64,000 nt of DNA. Source: Bacteroidota bacterium (GTDB lineage: Bacteria > Bacteroidota > Bacteroidia > Flavobacteriales > Flavobacteriaceae). Below are positions 34,182 to 42,548 of this stretch, piece after piece. Where the stretch lies: positions 62,001-126,000 of the forward strand of contig JAEYTL010000031.1 in assembly GCA_023434025.1 (NCBI GenBank), written 5' to 3'. The notes beneath the pieces were generated by a model. The model searched no databases. It had not been told where the DNA came from and saw nothing but the letters and a program-made list of their open reading frames with translations. The position numbers and the translations under genes were made by a program. Position 1 is the stretch's first letter; each line of letters opens with the position of its first letter.

Positions 34182-35420
34182 ATGAATGATTTAATGACAC
34201 TCTCTGAAGCTTCAGAATATATAAGCAAAAGTAAAGAAACACTGCGTAGATGGGATAATGAAGGAAAGTTAAATGCGGTTCGAGAACCCATGAGTAATTA
34301 TCGTTTATACAAAAAATCTGATTTAGATAATTTGTTTGGAGGCTATATAGATTTTAAAGTCAAAGAAACAGTTTCCAATTATGTGCAACCTGATCATAAT
34401 TACACCGTAATTGAGTTATTCGCTGGTGCAGGAGGTTTGGCTGTAGGAATGGAAAAAGCCGGATTAAAATGTGTGGCTTTGAATGATGTAGACAAATGGG
34501 CTTGTCAAACATTACGAAACAACCGACCCAATTGGAATGTTTTAGAAGGTGACATCAAACAATTTAATTTTACAGAATATAAGGATAAAGTAGATGTGGT
34601 TACGGGCGGTTTTCCTTGTCAAGCGTTTAGTTATGCGGGAAAAAAATTAGGCTTAGCTGATGCAAGAGGAACACTTTTCTATGAATTTGCTCGGGTGGTC
34701 AAAGAAGTGAATCCACCAATTTGTATAGGAGAAAATGTTCGAGGATTACTCAGTCATGACGGAGGTAAAACCTTGCAAGGAATGATTTCTATTTTGGATG
34801 AAATTGGCTATCATGTTGTTCCTGTACAAGTGTTGAAAGCGATTCATTACAATGTGCCTCAAAAGCGTGAACGATTGATTTTGGTGGGAATTCGAAAAGA
34901 TATTGATATAAAATATGACTATCCAAAACCATACAAACGCATTTATAATTTAAGCGATGCGTTGAAAAAAGGAGATTTATTCGATTCGGATGTACCAAAA
35001 TCTGAAGGTTCAAAATATCCTAAAAGTAAAATTGAAGTATTGGATTTAGTCCCACCAAAAGGCTATTGGAGAGATTTACCACTTGATATTCAAAAAGAAT
35101 TTATGGGTGGAAGTTTTCATTTAGGCGGTGGAAAAACGGGTATTGCAAGAAGAATTGGTTGGGATGAACCGTGTTTAACGTTGACCTGTAGTCCAGCTCA
35201 AAAGCAAACAGAACGTTGCCATCCAGAAGAAACGAGACCTTTTACCGTACGCGAATATGCAAGAATTCAAACGTTCCCAGATGATTGGCAATTTGCAGGT
35301 TCTATTGCTCAGCAATACAAACAAATAGGCAATGCGGTTCCTGTAAATTTAGGTAAGGAAGTGGGTTATTCGATTGTGAAGTTTTTGAATGCGTATTACA
35401 GCTTGTCAAAACCCAGATAA
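34182..35420 (+). CDS. DNA (cytosine-5) methyltransferase with N-terminal helix-turn-helix
   Basis: The protein has 412 residues from the ATG at 34182. Residues 1-55 form a MerR/excisionase-like HTH (MTLSEASEYISKSKETLRRWDNEGKL). The C5-MTase core follows: motif I IELFAGAGGLAVG, motif IV GGFPCQAFS with catalytic Cys146, motif VI GENVRG, motif VIII QKRERLILVG and motif X QIGNAVPVNLG. It methylates cytosine in the site cut by the convergent Eco47II-family nuclease, presumably GGNCC. The HTH suggests it represses its own promoter, as known for other C5-MTases with N-terminal extensions. Its 3' end overlaps the nuclease gene by 25 bp. Confidence 0.94.
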   Translation: MNDLMTLSEASEYISKSKETLRRWDNEGKLNAVREPMSNYRLYKKSDLDNLFGGYIDFKVKETVSNYVQPDHNYTVIELFAGAGGLAVGMEKAGLKCVALNDVDKWACQTLRNNRPNWNVLEGDIKQFNFTEYKDKVDVVTGGFPCQAFSYAGKKLGLADARGTLFYEFARVVKEVNPPICIGENVRGLLSHDGGKTLQGMISILDEIGYHVVPVQVLKAIHYNVPQKRERLILVGIRKDIDIKYDYPKPYKRIYNLSDALKKGDLFDSDVPKSEGSKYPKSKIEVLDLVPPKGYWRDLPLDIQKEFMGGSFHLGGGKTGIARRIGWDEPCLTLTCSPAQKQTERCHPEETRPFTVREYARIQTFPDDWQFAGSIAQQYKQIGNAVPVNLGKEVGYSIVKFLNAYYSLSKPR

Positions 35421-36160
35421 AAACCATAATTTTCAAAAGTAATTTGGTCTAAAACAGTTCTTTTGGATTTTTTGGTTTCCTTGTTGATTTCTTCTAAAGC
35501 TGAATTTTCATTCTCTGAGGTTGTGTTTACAATACTTTTCAAATAGTCGGTAATGACTAATGGCAGCTTTTTATAAAGTTGATAAAAAGCGTCTTGTTCA
35601 CCTGAAAGTAAAGCATAGAATTGATCACCAGAAATTTTGTAAACTCTACTATGGCTGTATTCTTTCCCGTTAATTTCGCCTTGCCATAATTCACAAAAGC
35701 TACTTTTGGCTAAGATTTGTACCCAATAACATTTTGATTTTTTGTAAGTATCGGCATATCGAGCTAATTTTTGAAATAATGCTTCTGCTGAACTGCTATT
35801 CATTGTGTTGTGTTTGTTTTTGATATCTGCAAATAGAGTGTCGTCAATCGCTTTAATATCAAAACCACTTAATTTCCCAACCTCATAACCTTTTATTCCT
35901 CCTAAAATTTGTTCGTGAAATGTTCCAATTGAATTATTAATTGATTTGTCAATTTGTCTAAGTATTTCACCTTTAATCAAACTTTCTTCATCAATACCAT
36001 TGAATTTAGCATCAAACGTTAACTTAATGGTGTCTACTTTATTACTGTAAAAACTTTTTTTAGTCAAATTGTTTTTTGCTTTTGTATAGGCTTTATGAAG
36101 ATTGGCCACACATTCTAAAAAATGTTCGTCTGAAATAAAGTTAACGTATTTATTTTTCAT
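35396..36160 (-). CDS. Type II restriction endonuclease, Eco47II family
   Basis: The 254-residue nuclease has the Eco47II/Sau96I-family core: SGFDIKAIDDTLFADIKNKH followed by NTMNSSSAEALFQKLARYAD. The D-x(n)-D-x-K pattern (DIKAID...ADIKNK) fits a PD-(D/E)xK-type active site. Family members cut GGNCC; the exact specificity here is inferred. The gene is convergent with its methyltransferase (25-bp overlap of 3' ends) and 49 bases downstream of the HNH gene on the same strand. Confidence 0.85.
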   Translation of the reverse strand: MKNKYVNFISDEHFLECVANLHKAYTKAKNNLTKKSFYSNKVDTIKLTFDAKFNGIDEESLIKGEILRQIDKSINNSIGTFHEQILGGIKGYEVGKLSGFDIKAIDDTLFADIKNKHNTMNSSSAEALFQKLARYADTYKKSKCYWVQILAKSSFCELWQGEINGKEYSHSRVYKISGDQFYALLSGEQDAFYQLYKKLPLVITDYLKSIVNTTSENENSALEEINKETKKSKRTVLDQITFENYGFYLGFDKL

Positions 36161-36209
36161 GAATATAAAGTTATTTATACGGCTAATGTAGGAATTAATA
36201 TTTTATCCG

Positions 36210-36992
36210 TCAATAAATGGTTTGTTTGTTGAAAATAGTATCCAAATGATATTCTAAAAATTCTTTCTTTGGGAAATAATCTTGTGGTGTATTTATCCTT
36301 TGTTTTTCAATTCCAGCAAAGTGTGTTGCGAAGTAAGGAGCCTCTTTTTTCCTTTTCAGTTCATTGGATAAAATGACTTCATGATTCGTATTAATTCCGA
36401 TTAATCCTTTATCAAATGCTTTGTCATATAAACTTGATAAACAAATTCCGTTTTCTGGATTGAGTCTTTCTTTTTCGTTTTGTGACCACGGAATAATATG
36501 GCTTACAAAAAGTAATTGTGGAATATCAATACCAGTGATGGCACATTTGGAATCATAATTAGAAAGCACCATTTGTCTAAAAACCGATTGATTTACTCTA
36601 GTTTTTACTTCACGAATGATGGTTTCTCCTTTTAAATGACTTAGGTCTGCTAAAACTTCTTTGTATTTTGATTCGATGTTTGTTTGTTGTTTTTCGGCAA
36701 GAATTTGTTCGCTTAAAAACACTAATTCTTCTTGGTTGTGAAAGAATTCATCCCAGATGGGTTTTACTTGATTCATCCCACCTTTTAAACCGCCAATACC
36801 TCTTGCTTGTAAGTTGGGATCACAACTAGCAAAATTTCCTAACCGCATTCCAATTGAACTTGGTGTTCTACCCAACAAATCAGCTAACTCAATTATTTCT
36901 GGTGTTTGTTTATGCATTTTACCAAAAGGGAGCTTTAAATAGAGATTAAAAGCAAGAATTAGTTCTTGTCGTGACCAGAGGTTTTTTGGCAT
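36210..36992 (-). CDS. HNH endonuclease (HNH_2 type) linked to the restriction system
   Basis: The 260-residue protein has an N-terminal HTH-like region (WSRQELILAFNLYLKLPFG, LLGRTPSSIGMRLGNF) and a C-terminal HNH nuclease domain (about 165-225: KCAITGIDIPQLLFVSHIIPWSQ, then LNPENGICLSSLYDKAFDKG) with His, Asn and His in order. It is the first gene of a probable operon with the Eco47II-like nuclease. Possible roles are a second nuclease against the same site, a Vsr-like or modified-DNA nuclease, or a helper of the system; sequence alone does not decide. Confidence 0.85.
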   Translation of the reverse strand: MPKNLWSRQELILAFNLYLKLPFGKMHKQTPEIIELADLLGRTPSSIGMRLGNFASCDPNLQARGIGGLKGGMNQVKPIWDEFFHNQEELVFLSEQILAEKQQTNIESKYKEVLADLSHLKGETIIREVKTRVNQSVFRQMVLSNYDSKCAITGIDIPQLLFVSHIIPWSQNEKERLNPENGICLSSLYDKAFDKGLIGINTNHEVILSNELKRKKEAPYFATHFAGIEKQRINTPQDYFPKKEFLEYHLDTIFNKQTIY

Positions 36993-37152
36993 CGTTTTTT
37001 ATTAAAATTAATTAGATTTAAAAGTAGATAAATTTTCTTTAATATTCATGTTTTTAAAATTATTGTTATGCCTACAATTGACCCGCCTACTATTGTAAGC
37101 ACAGCTTTTTATTTATTAACCATTTTTTTAAAGGATTTTTAATGAGGATTAT

Positions 37153-37206
37153 GTGATTTGCTTCGCCTGTTCACTATCGTTCGGGTCTCCTATCGTCGAA
37201 ATGACA
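37153..37206. repeat. Dispersed intergenic repeat of the GTCATTTCGAC family
   Basis: Read on the minus strand this begins GTGTCATTTCGACGATAGGA and contains AACGATAGTGAACAGGCG. Sequences starting GTCATTTCGAC are familiar non-coding repeats in Bacteroidota genomes. The remaining gap (36993-37152) shows no gene. Confidence 0.45.
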
Positions 37207-37215
37207 CAGTAGTAC

Positions 37216-37247
37216 AAACAAAAAAGCCATCCGGAACAGAGGGCTTT
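37216..37247 (-). terminator. Terminator of the choice-of-anchor I gene
   Basis: On the minus strand AAAGCC and GGCTTT (37242-37247 and 37223-37228) form a stem that runs into a T-tract. It lies about 30 bases after the stop of the large secreted protein gene. Confidence 0.65.
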
Positions 37248-37276
37248 AACATTCAGAAGATGAAAAAAGGCGGGAA

Positions 37277-40200
37277 TTATTTGACAATCAGTTTAGATAC
37301 GACTCCTTCGGCAGTTTTTACAAAATATAAACCACTGCTTAAAGCAGAAGTATCTAAGGTTTGAGCGTTTTGAGCTTGGAAAATTAACTTTCCGGTGTTG
37401 TCATACACTTGAATATCGGCCATACGGTTGAAATAAACCAAACCGCTTTCCGATGGATTCGGGAATACCACAAACGTTTTGGGTGTGTTGTTCCCAAAAT
37501 CTGGGGTAGAAAGCGAAGTAGCATCTACTTCAAAAATGGTAATCGTACCACTGATTTCATTGGATACCAAAATATAACCAACTCCCGTTGGGCTATCGGT
37601 AGGCTCAATATAAATGATGCCTTCTGCACCAAGGTCACCGGCATAAGCCGAAGTGCTTCGGGTGTTTTTGTACTCTACAAACGTGGGGTTGTTCGGGTCG
37701 GTAATGTTATACACCATTACACCACCAATGCGTTCCAAAGCAATAAAAGCAAAGGTTTGATCGGCAATGGTAGCCACAGTCACACCTTCCGGCTCAGGAC
37801 CTTTGGCACGGCTTCTCACTTTGGGCGTGTTGCTTTCATGGTCGGCATTGAACAAGGTCGGGTAATTGGCAGCCGTGTAGCGTTCAAAGTCATCGCCACT
37901 ATCATATACAATTTGTTGGGTTGCCGTATTAAAAATCGAGAATGAACGAGCTCCCACACAGTTGATTTCTTCAAATTCCGGGTCGGCATCTACGTTTCCG
38001 TTCAAGTTGGTGGCTCTAAATCGTCCCAAGTTGTGCGATTGTTTCAACATAGCGGCATTCGGGAAAATCGTAGCGTCCAAACCATACGCATTGGCTCCCA
38101 CGGCAACGCGTTCTTCAAAACCGCTGTATTCTTTTTCGTCACCTTCGTTGGCCGTAATCAAATAGGTTGTGCCGTTTACGGTATAGCTCGCTATCGCATC
38201 GGGAATATAAAACGCTTTTACCGGCCAGTTGGCAATCAATACTTCGTTGTTGTTGTCCGAAGCATCAAAACCGTTTCCGGGAAGACTCATGTCTTTGGTA
38301 CCCAATGCCCAAACACCTGTGTAGGTATTGTTGGTTAAATTGATTTCGGCAATCGCATTGTTCTCTTGTAAAGCCACCCACGCTTTTTGGCTGTCGGCAC
38401 TTACAGTAATGTATTCCGGTTCAAAATCTTGGGATAACGTACTGGTTAATTTCAATTTACGAACCCCTGAAGCCATTAAAGCCGCTTCTTGAGCATTGTA
38501 TTGCGTAAATAATAAAGTAGTTACATTACTTTGCGTTAAATTGGTAATTCCGCCTGAAATATCAATGATACTCACCGAACCTTCCGGATCGATGGTGTAG
38601 TTGTTGTTAGGCTGTCCTTCGTTTGCCGTTAAGACTTTGTTTCCGTCCGGTGTAAACGTAAGCATATCCGGTAAGGCACCAACGGTTACTTGTTTTAAGA
38701 ACGTTCCGTCAGTGTCAAAAAATACCACGGAACCGTCTAATACTTCATCAGTATTAGGCGAAGCTACGGCAACAATTCCGTTTTTCACCGCCACACTGGT
38801 AATACCGCCATAAGGCGACATGTTGATTGATGTTATTAACGATGGAGCGGCAGGATTGCTAAAGTTGATAATGTCCAAATAACCCGAGATAGCACTCGTG
38901 GCAAATAATCGCTGACTGATGGGGTCGTGTGCTACAATTTCACACGTACTGGTGTTGTTTCCGGAAGGGTCAAAACTTCCGATATAATTCAATTCAATTT
39001 GTTGAGACGGACTTGGAATAACCTGATCGTTATCAATAATATAGATGGTTGCCAAGGCATCGCCTGAAATGGTTAATCCAACCGGATTTTCTAAACTTAA
39101 TACAAAATATTCGGCTTGTTGTTCTTCTACTGCATCATCAATAATCGAAATCGCAATGGTTTGGGTTAACGAACTGCTTCCGTTAAATTTTAGCGTTTGG
39201 GTAGTTAACGTAAAATCATTGGCATCGGCCGTGCTAAACGGAGTTCCTTTTACCACTAAATCTACCGAAGAAACAGCTGGACTGTCTAAGTTAATGGTAA
39301 AATTCAAAACCCCATCCCCTTCATTTACTTTCAAAAAAGTGGAAGCAAATGACACAGTTGTATTAAAACTAAAATTAAACGTAAACGGACAAGCCATTGG
39401 AACGTTGTTTACATTTTGAACATTGTCAATCGTTAATGCATAGTTTGTAGCGGAAGCAAATGGTGTTCCGAAAGTTAACGTAACCACATTGTTTACCGCT
39501 GTAGACGAACTTAAATTGGCTACTCCGGTATAATTAGAAAGTAATTCAGCCGAAGCGACATCGACAGCCTGACTGAATGTAATTGCAATGGTGGTATTGT
39601 TGATGACCACCGCATTTTGCACACGAATTGTGCTTGGGAAATTCCAGGTTGGCCATACTTGAGGAGCCGTTCCGCCATTGACAGCAATCCAGTTAGCCGG
39701 ATTCAAAATAGCAGTTCTCAATTCAGCAGGAGTTCCGGCTTGCGTTCCGTTGTAATACGCATTTACGGCATTTCCATTGTCATTACCCGGAGCAGTACTG
39801 GTGTTTAAAGCGGTAACGCCATCCGTTAATCCCGCCGGAATCATCGATAGACTTCCACCACAAGTAGTATTCGAAGCCACCCATCCGTTAGAACTTAAAG
39901 CGGTGATATAGTTTGGAGCCGCCGCTGTTCCGGTATAAACTATAACTTGATCACCTCCTGAGCTCAATCCAAAACCTGAGCCTGTTACAGTTCCAACATT
40001 GGCTACCAAAGCAGAAGTTTGAATACGGATAACAGATCCTGCCGGAACACATTCGTTGCTGCCTAACGTCCACACAATTCCGTTGGCACATTGCGGTTGA
40101 GCATTGTTGGTATATTTAGAATCGGTTAAGTTGATAAACGTTCCCGGTTCAATATCAATCAAAGAAAGTAAAGCCACTTCATCTTCGGTTGCTGTTGCAT

Positions 40201-41212
40201 TCATCCGATAGGCTACAACTACTAAGTCACCGGCCTGAAATTGTGTTTGCAAAGCAATAGTAGTAAACGTACCGGAAACAAGAGTTGCAACTGCATTGTC
40301 ATTAAAATCTTCAACCGAATTAGGCAATAAAGCCACATAATACGTTTGATTATTAGCTAAGTCAGCCGATGGAATAAGCGTGATCGTGTTGTTTTCAAAG
40401 GTAGTGGTAAACGGCACTAAAGTTCCGGAGGCATTATTCAAACGCAATTCAACAACAGATGCTGCAGTTGCATTGGTCAACGGATCATTGTTTATCAAAC
40501 GAACATTTTCATTAAAAGAAATAGTAGGATTTACGGAAACCGCAACATTTGAGGTGTTGTTCATTGGGAAAAGAGTCACCACCGGAGCAATAGTATCGCC
40601 TCCGCCAAGGGCATTTCCGTCCGCGGTAAAATTATCAAAACGGTTGTTTCCTACAGTGCCACCGGAACCGGCTTCAAAAGCCACCCGAAGTTTAAAATTC
40701 GCATTGTTGTTTACGGTAGTATTAGATGAAAAATCAAATGTAATCAACCCCGGATCTCCGTTGTTGGGTTGAACCGTTGTATAAGGAAGGTAGTTGGTTC
40801 CGTCCACTGTATAACTCCACACTTGCGTTCCTGCACCTGAACCGGAACGACGGGTTGCAAATTGGATGATGATGTTTTCAAAACCGGTTGTCGGTAAATC
40901 AAATTGCAACTGTCCTCCGATGGGGTCATTAAAACGCAAATGCGTTCCGGCCTCATCACCGTTCCGGGCATTTAAATTCAAGACATTAAAATTTTGTCCG
41001 GTTCCACCCGCAAAGTCAATCGTACTGATGCCGCCGGGAATGGCCGTGATGGCTGCTCCGGTTACAAAAGTTTGCGTGGGGGTGGTAATCGCTGCTACAG
41101 AAGCATTGTTGTTGAAGTTCCAGTAATGAACCAACGTTTGGCTGTGCAGAGACGAAAATAAGAGCAAACTTAGCCCTATTATCAGTCCTTTAAAGTTGTA
41201 GTTTTTGTACAT
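37277..41212 (-). CDS. Large secreted choice-of-anchor I protein with Ig-like, Calx-beta and T9SS sorting domains
   Basis: The 1311-residue extracellular protein has a signal peptide (1-25, ending SSLHSQ). A beta-sandwich follows (about 26-200), then an SbsA-type Ig-like domain (about 208-320, DTIAPVVTLFPMNNTSNV), a lamin-tail-like part with Cys residues (about 325-560), a second Ig-like part and a Calx-beta domain (about 660-770). A choice-of-anchor I beta-propeller spans about 780-1225, and a T9SS type A tail ends the protein (FPNPSESGLVYF, SSGLYFVKTAEG). It is probably a surface adhesin or hydrolase-like protein; enzymatic activity is not evident. It is transcribed alone with its own terminator. 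Confidence 0.88.
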   Translation of the reverse strand: MYKNYNFKGLIIGLSLLLFSSLHSQTLVHYWNFNNNASVAAITTPTQTFVTGAAITAIPGGISTIDFAGGTGQNFNVLNLNARNGDEAGTHLRFNDPIGGQLQFDLPTTGFENIIIQFATRRSGSGAGTQVWSYTVDGTNYLPYTTVQPNNGDPGLITFDFSSNTTVNNNANFKLRVAFEAGSGGTVGNNRFDNFTADGNALGGGDTIAPVVTLFPMNNTSNVAVSVNPTISFNENVRLINNDPLTNATAASVVELRLNNASGTLVPFTTTFENNTITLIPSADLANNQTYYVALLPNSVEDFNDNAVATLVSGTFTTIALQTQFQAGDLVVVAYRMNATATEDEVALLSLIDIEPGTFINLTDSKYTNNAQPQCANGIVWTLGSNECVPAGSVIRIQTSALVANVGTVTGSGFGLSSGGDQVIVYTGTAAAPNYITALSSNGWVASNTTCGGSLSMIPAGLTDGVTALNTSTAPGNDNGNAVNAYYNGTQAGTPAELRTAILNPANWIAVNGGTAPQVWPTWNFPSTIRVQNAVVINNTTIAITFSQAVDVASAELLSNYTGVANLSSSTAVNNVVTLTFGTPFASATNYALTIDNVQNVNNVPMACPFTFNFSFNTTVSFASTFLKVNEGDGVLNFTINLDSPAVSSVDLVVKGTPFSTADANDFTLTTQTLKFNGSSSLTQTIAISIIDDAVEEQQAEYFVLSLENPVGLTISGDALATIYIIDNDQVIPSPSQQIELNYIGSFDPSGNNTSTCEIVAHDPISQRLFATSAISGYLDIINFSNPAAPSLITSINMSPYGGITSVAVKNGIVAVASPNTDEVLDGSVVFFDTDGTFLKQVTVGALPDMLTFTPDGNKVLTANEGQPNNNYTIDPEGSVSIIDISGGITNLTQSNVTTLLFTQYNAQEAALMASGVRKLKLTSTLSQDFEPEYITVSADSQKAWVALQENNAIAEINLTNNTYTGVWALGTKDMSLPGNGFDASDNNNEVLIANWPVKAFYIPDAIASYTVNGTTYLITANEGDEKEYSGFEERVAVGANAYGLDATIFPNAAMLKQSHNLGRFRATNLNGNVDADPEFEEINCVGARSFSIFNTATQQIVYDSGDDFERYTAANYPTLFNADHESNTPKVRSRAKGPEPEGVTVATIADQTFAFIALERIGGVMVYNITDPNNPTFVEYKNTRSTSAYAGDLGAEGIIYIEPTDSPTGVGYILVSNEISGTITIFEVDATSLSTPDFGNNTPKTFVVFPNPSESGLVYFNRMADIQVYDNTGKLIFQAQNAQTLDTSALSSGLYFVKTAEGVVSKLIVK

Positions 41213-41462
41213 AGTATTTGGTTTAGATAATTTTTTACAAAAGTCAGCCTAAGTTGTTATTTCAATTTTAATTTCAGAATAAGGAATGTTTAAAAGGCTT
41301 TTGTGAATTGTTTCTAAAAAGTTAAGGGATAATCATTTGGTAATGTTTAGGTTGTTTTTAGGTAATACGAAGGGGCTGTTACAGTTCTTTTAATCGTAAG
41401 ATGCAGGTTGAAAAAAGTTATTTGAAGGATATACATGCAGTTGGACTGAAACGGCGTGAATT

Positions 41463-41493
41463 TTGGAAACATACTTTCTAACGATTACCTTTA
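41463..41493 (+). promoter_or_regulatory. Promoter of recO (TTG-N20-TACCTTTA), near-leaderless
   Basis: TTG at 41463-41465, a 20-base spacer and TACCTTTA at 41486-41493 match the Bacteroidota promoter with one mismatch. The -7 box ends 4 bases before the ATG at 41498, so the mRNA should start at or within a few bases of the start codon. Confidence 0.6.
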
Positions 41494-41497
41494 CGCC

Positions 41498-42211
41498 ATG
41501 CAAGTTAAAACCAAAGCCCTCGTCATTTCGGCTTTAAAGTACCAGGAAAAATCCCTGATCGTGAAGTGTTTTACCCGCACCGACGGCGTGAAAAGCTATT
41601 TTGTACCCAATGCGTTTTCGGCTCGTAAAAGCCAGCAGAAAATAAGCTACTTTCAGCCTTTGACATTGTTGGATATAGAGGCCAACCATAAAAACCAGGG
41701 CAAACTGGAGTATTTTAAGGAAATCCGCATCAGCCAGCCGTATGTGAGTTTACCCATCAATGTGGTAAAAAGCTCCATAGTGCTGTTTCTCTCCGAAGTG
41801 CTTCACCATTGCATTCAGGAAGAAGAAAAAAATGAAGCGTTTTTTGATTACCTCGAAACAGCTTTGCTTTGGTTGGACAGTCACGACGAAGCGGTCAATT
41901 TTCACTTAATTTTATTGTTGGGAATGACTCGCTTTTTAGGGTTTTATCCCGATGTATCGCAAAATGATGCGGCTTTTTTTGAATTGACAGAAGGCGTTTT
42001 TACAAACGATAACGGCATCAGTTGCCTTTCGGAACACGAAACGATTTTATTTAAAAAACTGATTGAATTGAAGTTCAACAGCGAATCCAAGTGTTTTGTA
42101 GTTGCTGAACGACAGATCTTGCTTAAAATTTTGTTGGATTATTATGCGTTTCATTTGGACGGGTTCAGGAGACCAAAGTCGTTGGAGGTGTTGGCTGAAG
42201 TTTTTGGCTGA
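41498..42211 (+). CDS. recO: DNA repair protein RecO
   Basis: The protein has 237 residues from the ATG at 41498, set by the promoter and by the conserved N-terminus MQVKTKALVISALKYQEKSLIVKCF. Residues 1-80 form the OB fold and the rest the helical domain. The C-terminal zinc-finger cysteines of some RecO proteins are absent, as in many Bacteroidota. RecO works with RecR to load RecA on SSB-coated DNA. It is followed by the repeat-filled gap and ileS. Confidence 0.92.
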   Translation: MQVKTKALVISALKYQEKSLIVKCFTRTDGVKSYFVPNAFSARKSQQKISYFQPLTLLDIEANHKNQGKLEYFKEIRISQPYVSLPINVVKSSIVLFLSEVLHHCIQEEEKNEAFFDYLETALLWLDSHDEAVNFHLILLLGMTRFLGFYPDVSQNDAAFFELTEGVFTNDNGISCLSEHETILFKKLIELKFNSESKCFVVAERQILLKILLDYYAFHLDGFRRPKSLEVLAEVFG

Positions 42212-42219
42212 GATTTTTT

Positions 42220-42503
42220 ACCGCAAAGGTCGCAAAGGAGGTCACAAAGGGCACAAAACGCTTCGCTTTTTTAATGGGACACGGATTGTAAGGATTAAAT
42301 AGATTTTCACGGATTTATAACTGCAAATTTAATTGTCATTTCAACGTCTCGTCTCCCCTCTCCAAAGGAGAGGGGTCGAGGGTGAAGTTTCAAAAGCTTT
42401 TCATTGCCCTATTTGTCCCATCGATACATTGACGAATTGCCCCGTCGCCCAATTAGCACATTGCCTCATTTCCCCATTGACATATTATATTACCATATTA
42501 TCC
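42220..42503. repeat. Cluster of five different dispersed repeat words between recO and ileS
   Basis: In order: the CGCAAAGG family (42220-42258); the CACGGATT family (42278-42322); a fragment beginning GTCATTTCAACG (42335-42350); the palindrome CCCCTCTCC-AAA-GGAGAGGGG (42355-42375) followed by TCGAGGGTGAAG; and the ATTGACgaATTGCC family (42412-42503). The frame open from 42333 into ileS is a by-product of stop-free repeat DNA. No gene is seen between 42212 and 42548. Confidence 0.6.
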
Positions 42504-42548
42504 CAAAATTCCTTACTTTCGCAAATTGATTTTTTAGAACGAGAAAAC

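Noticed and set aside
37409..37945. Long open frames antisense to the choice-of-anchor I gene
   Set aside because: They lie opposite a well-supported 1311-residue protein and show no recognisable domain or promoter; they reflect its codon composition.
42333..42548. In-frame 72-codon N-terminal extension of ileS
   Set aside because: It runs through several dispersed repeat fragments, and the conserved IleRS N-terminus begins at the ATG at 42549.
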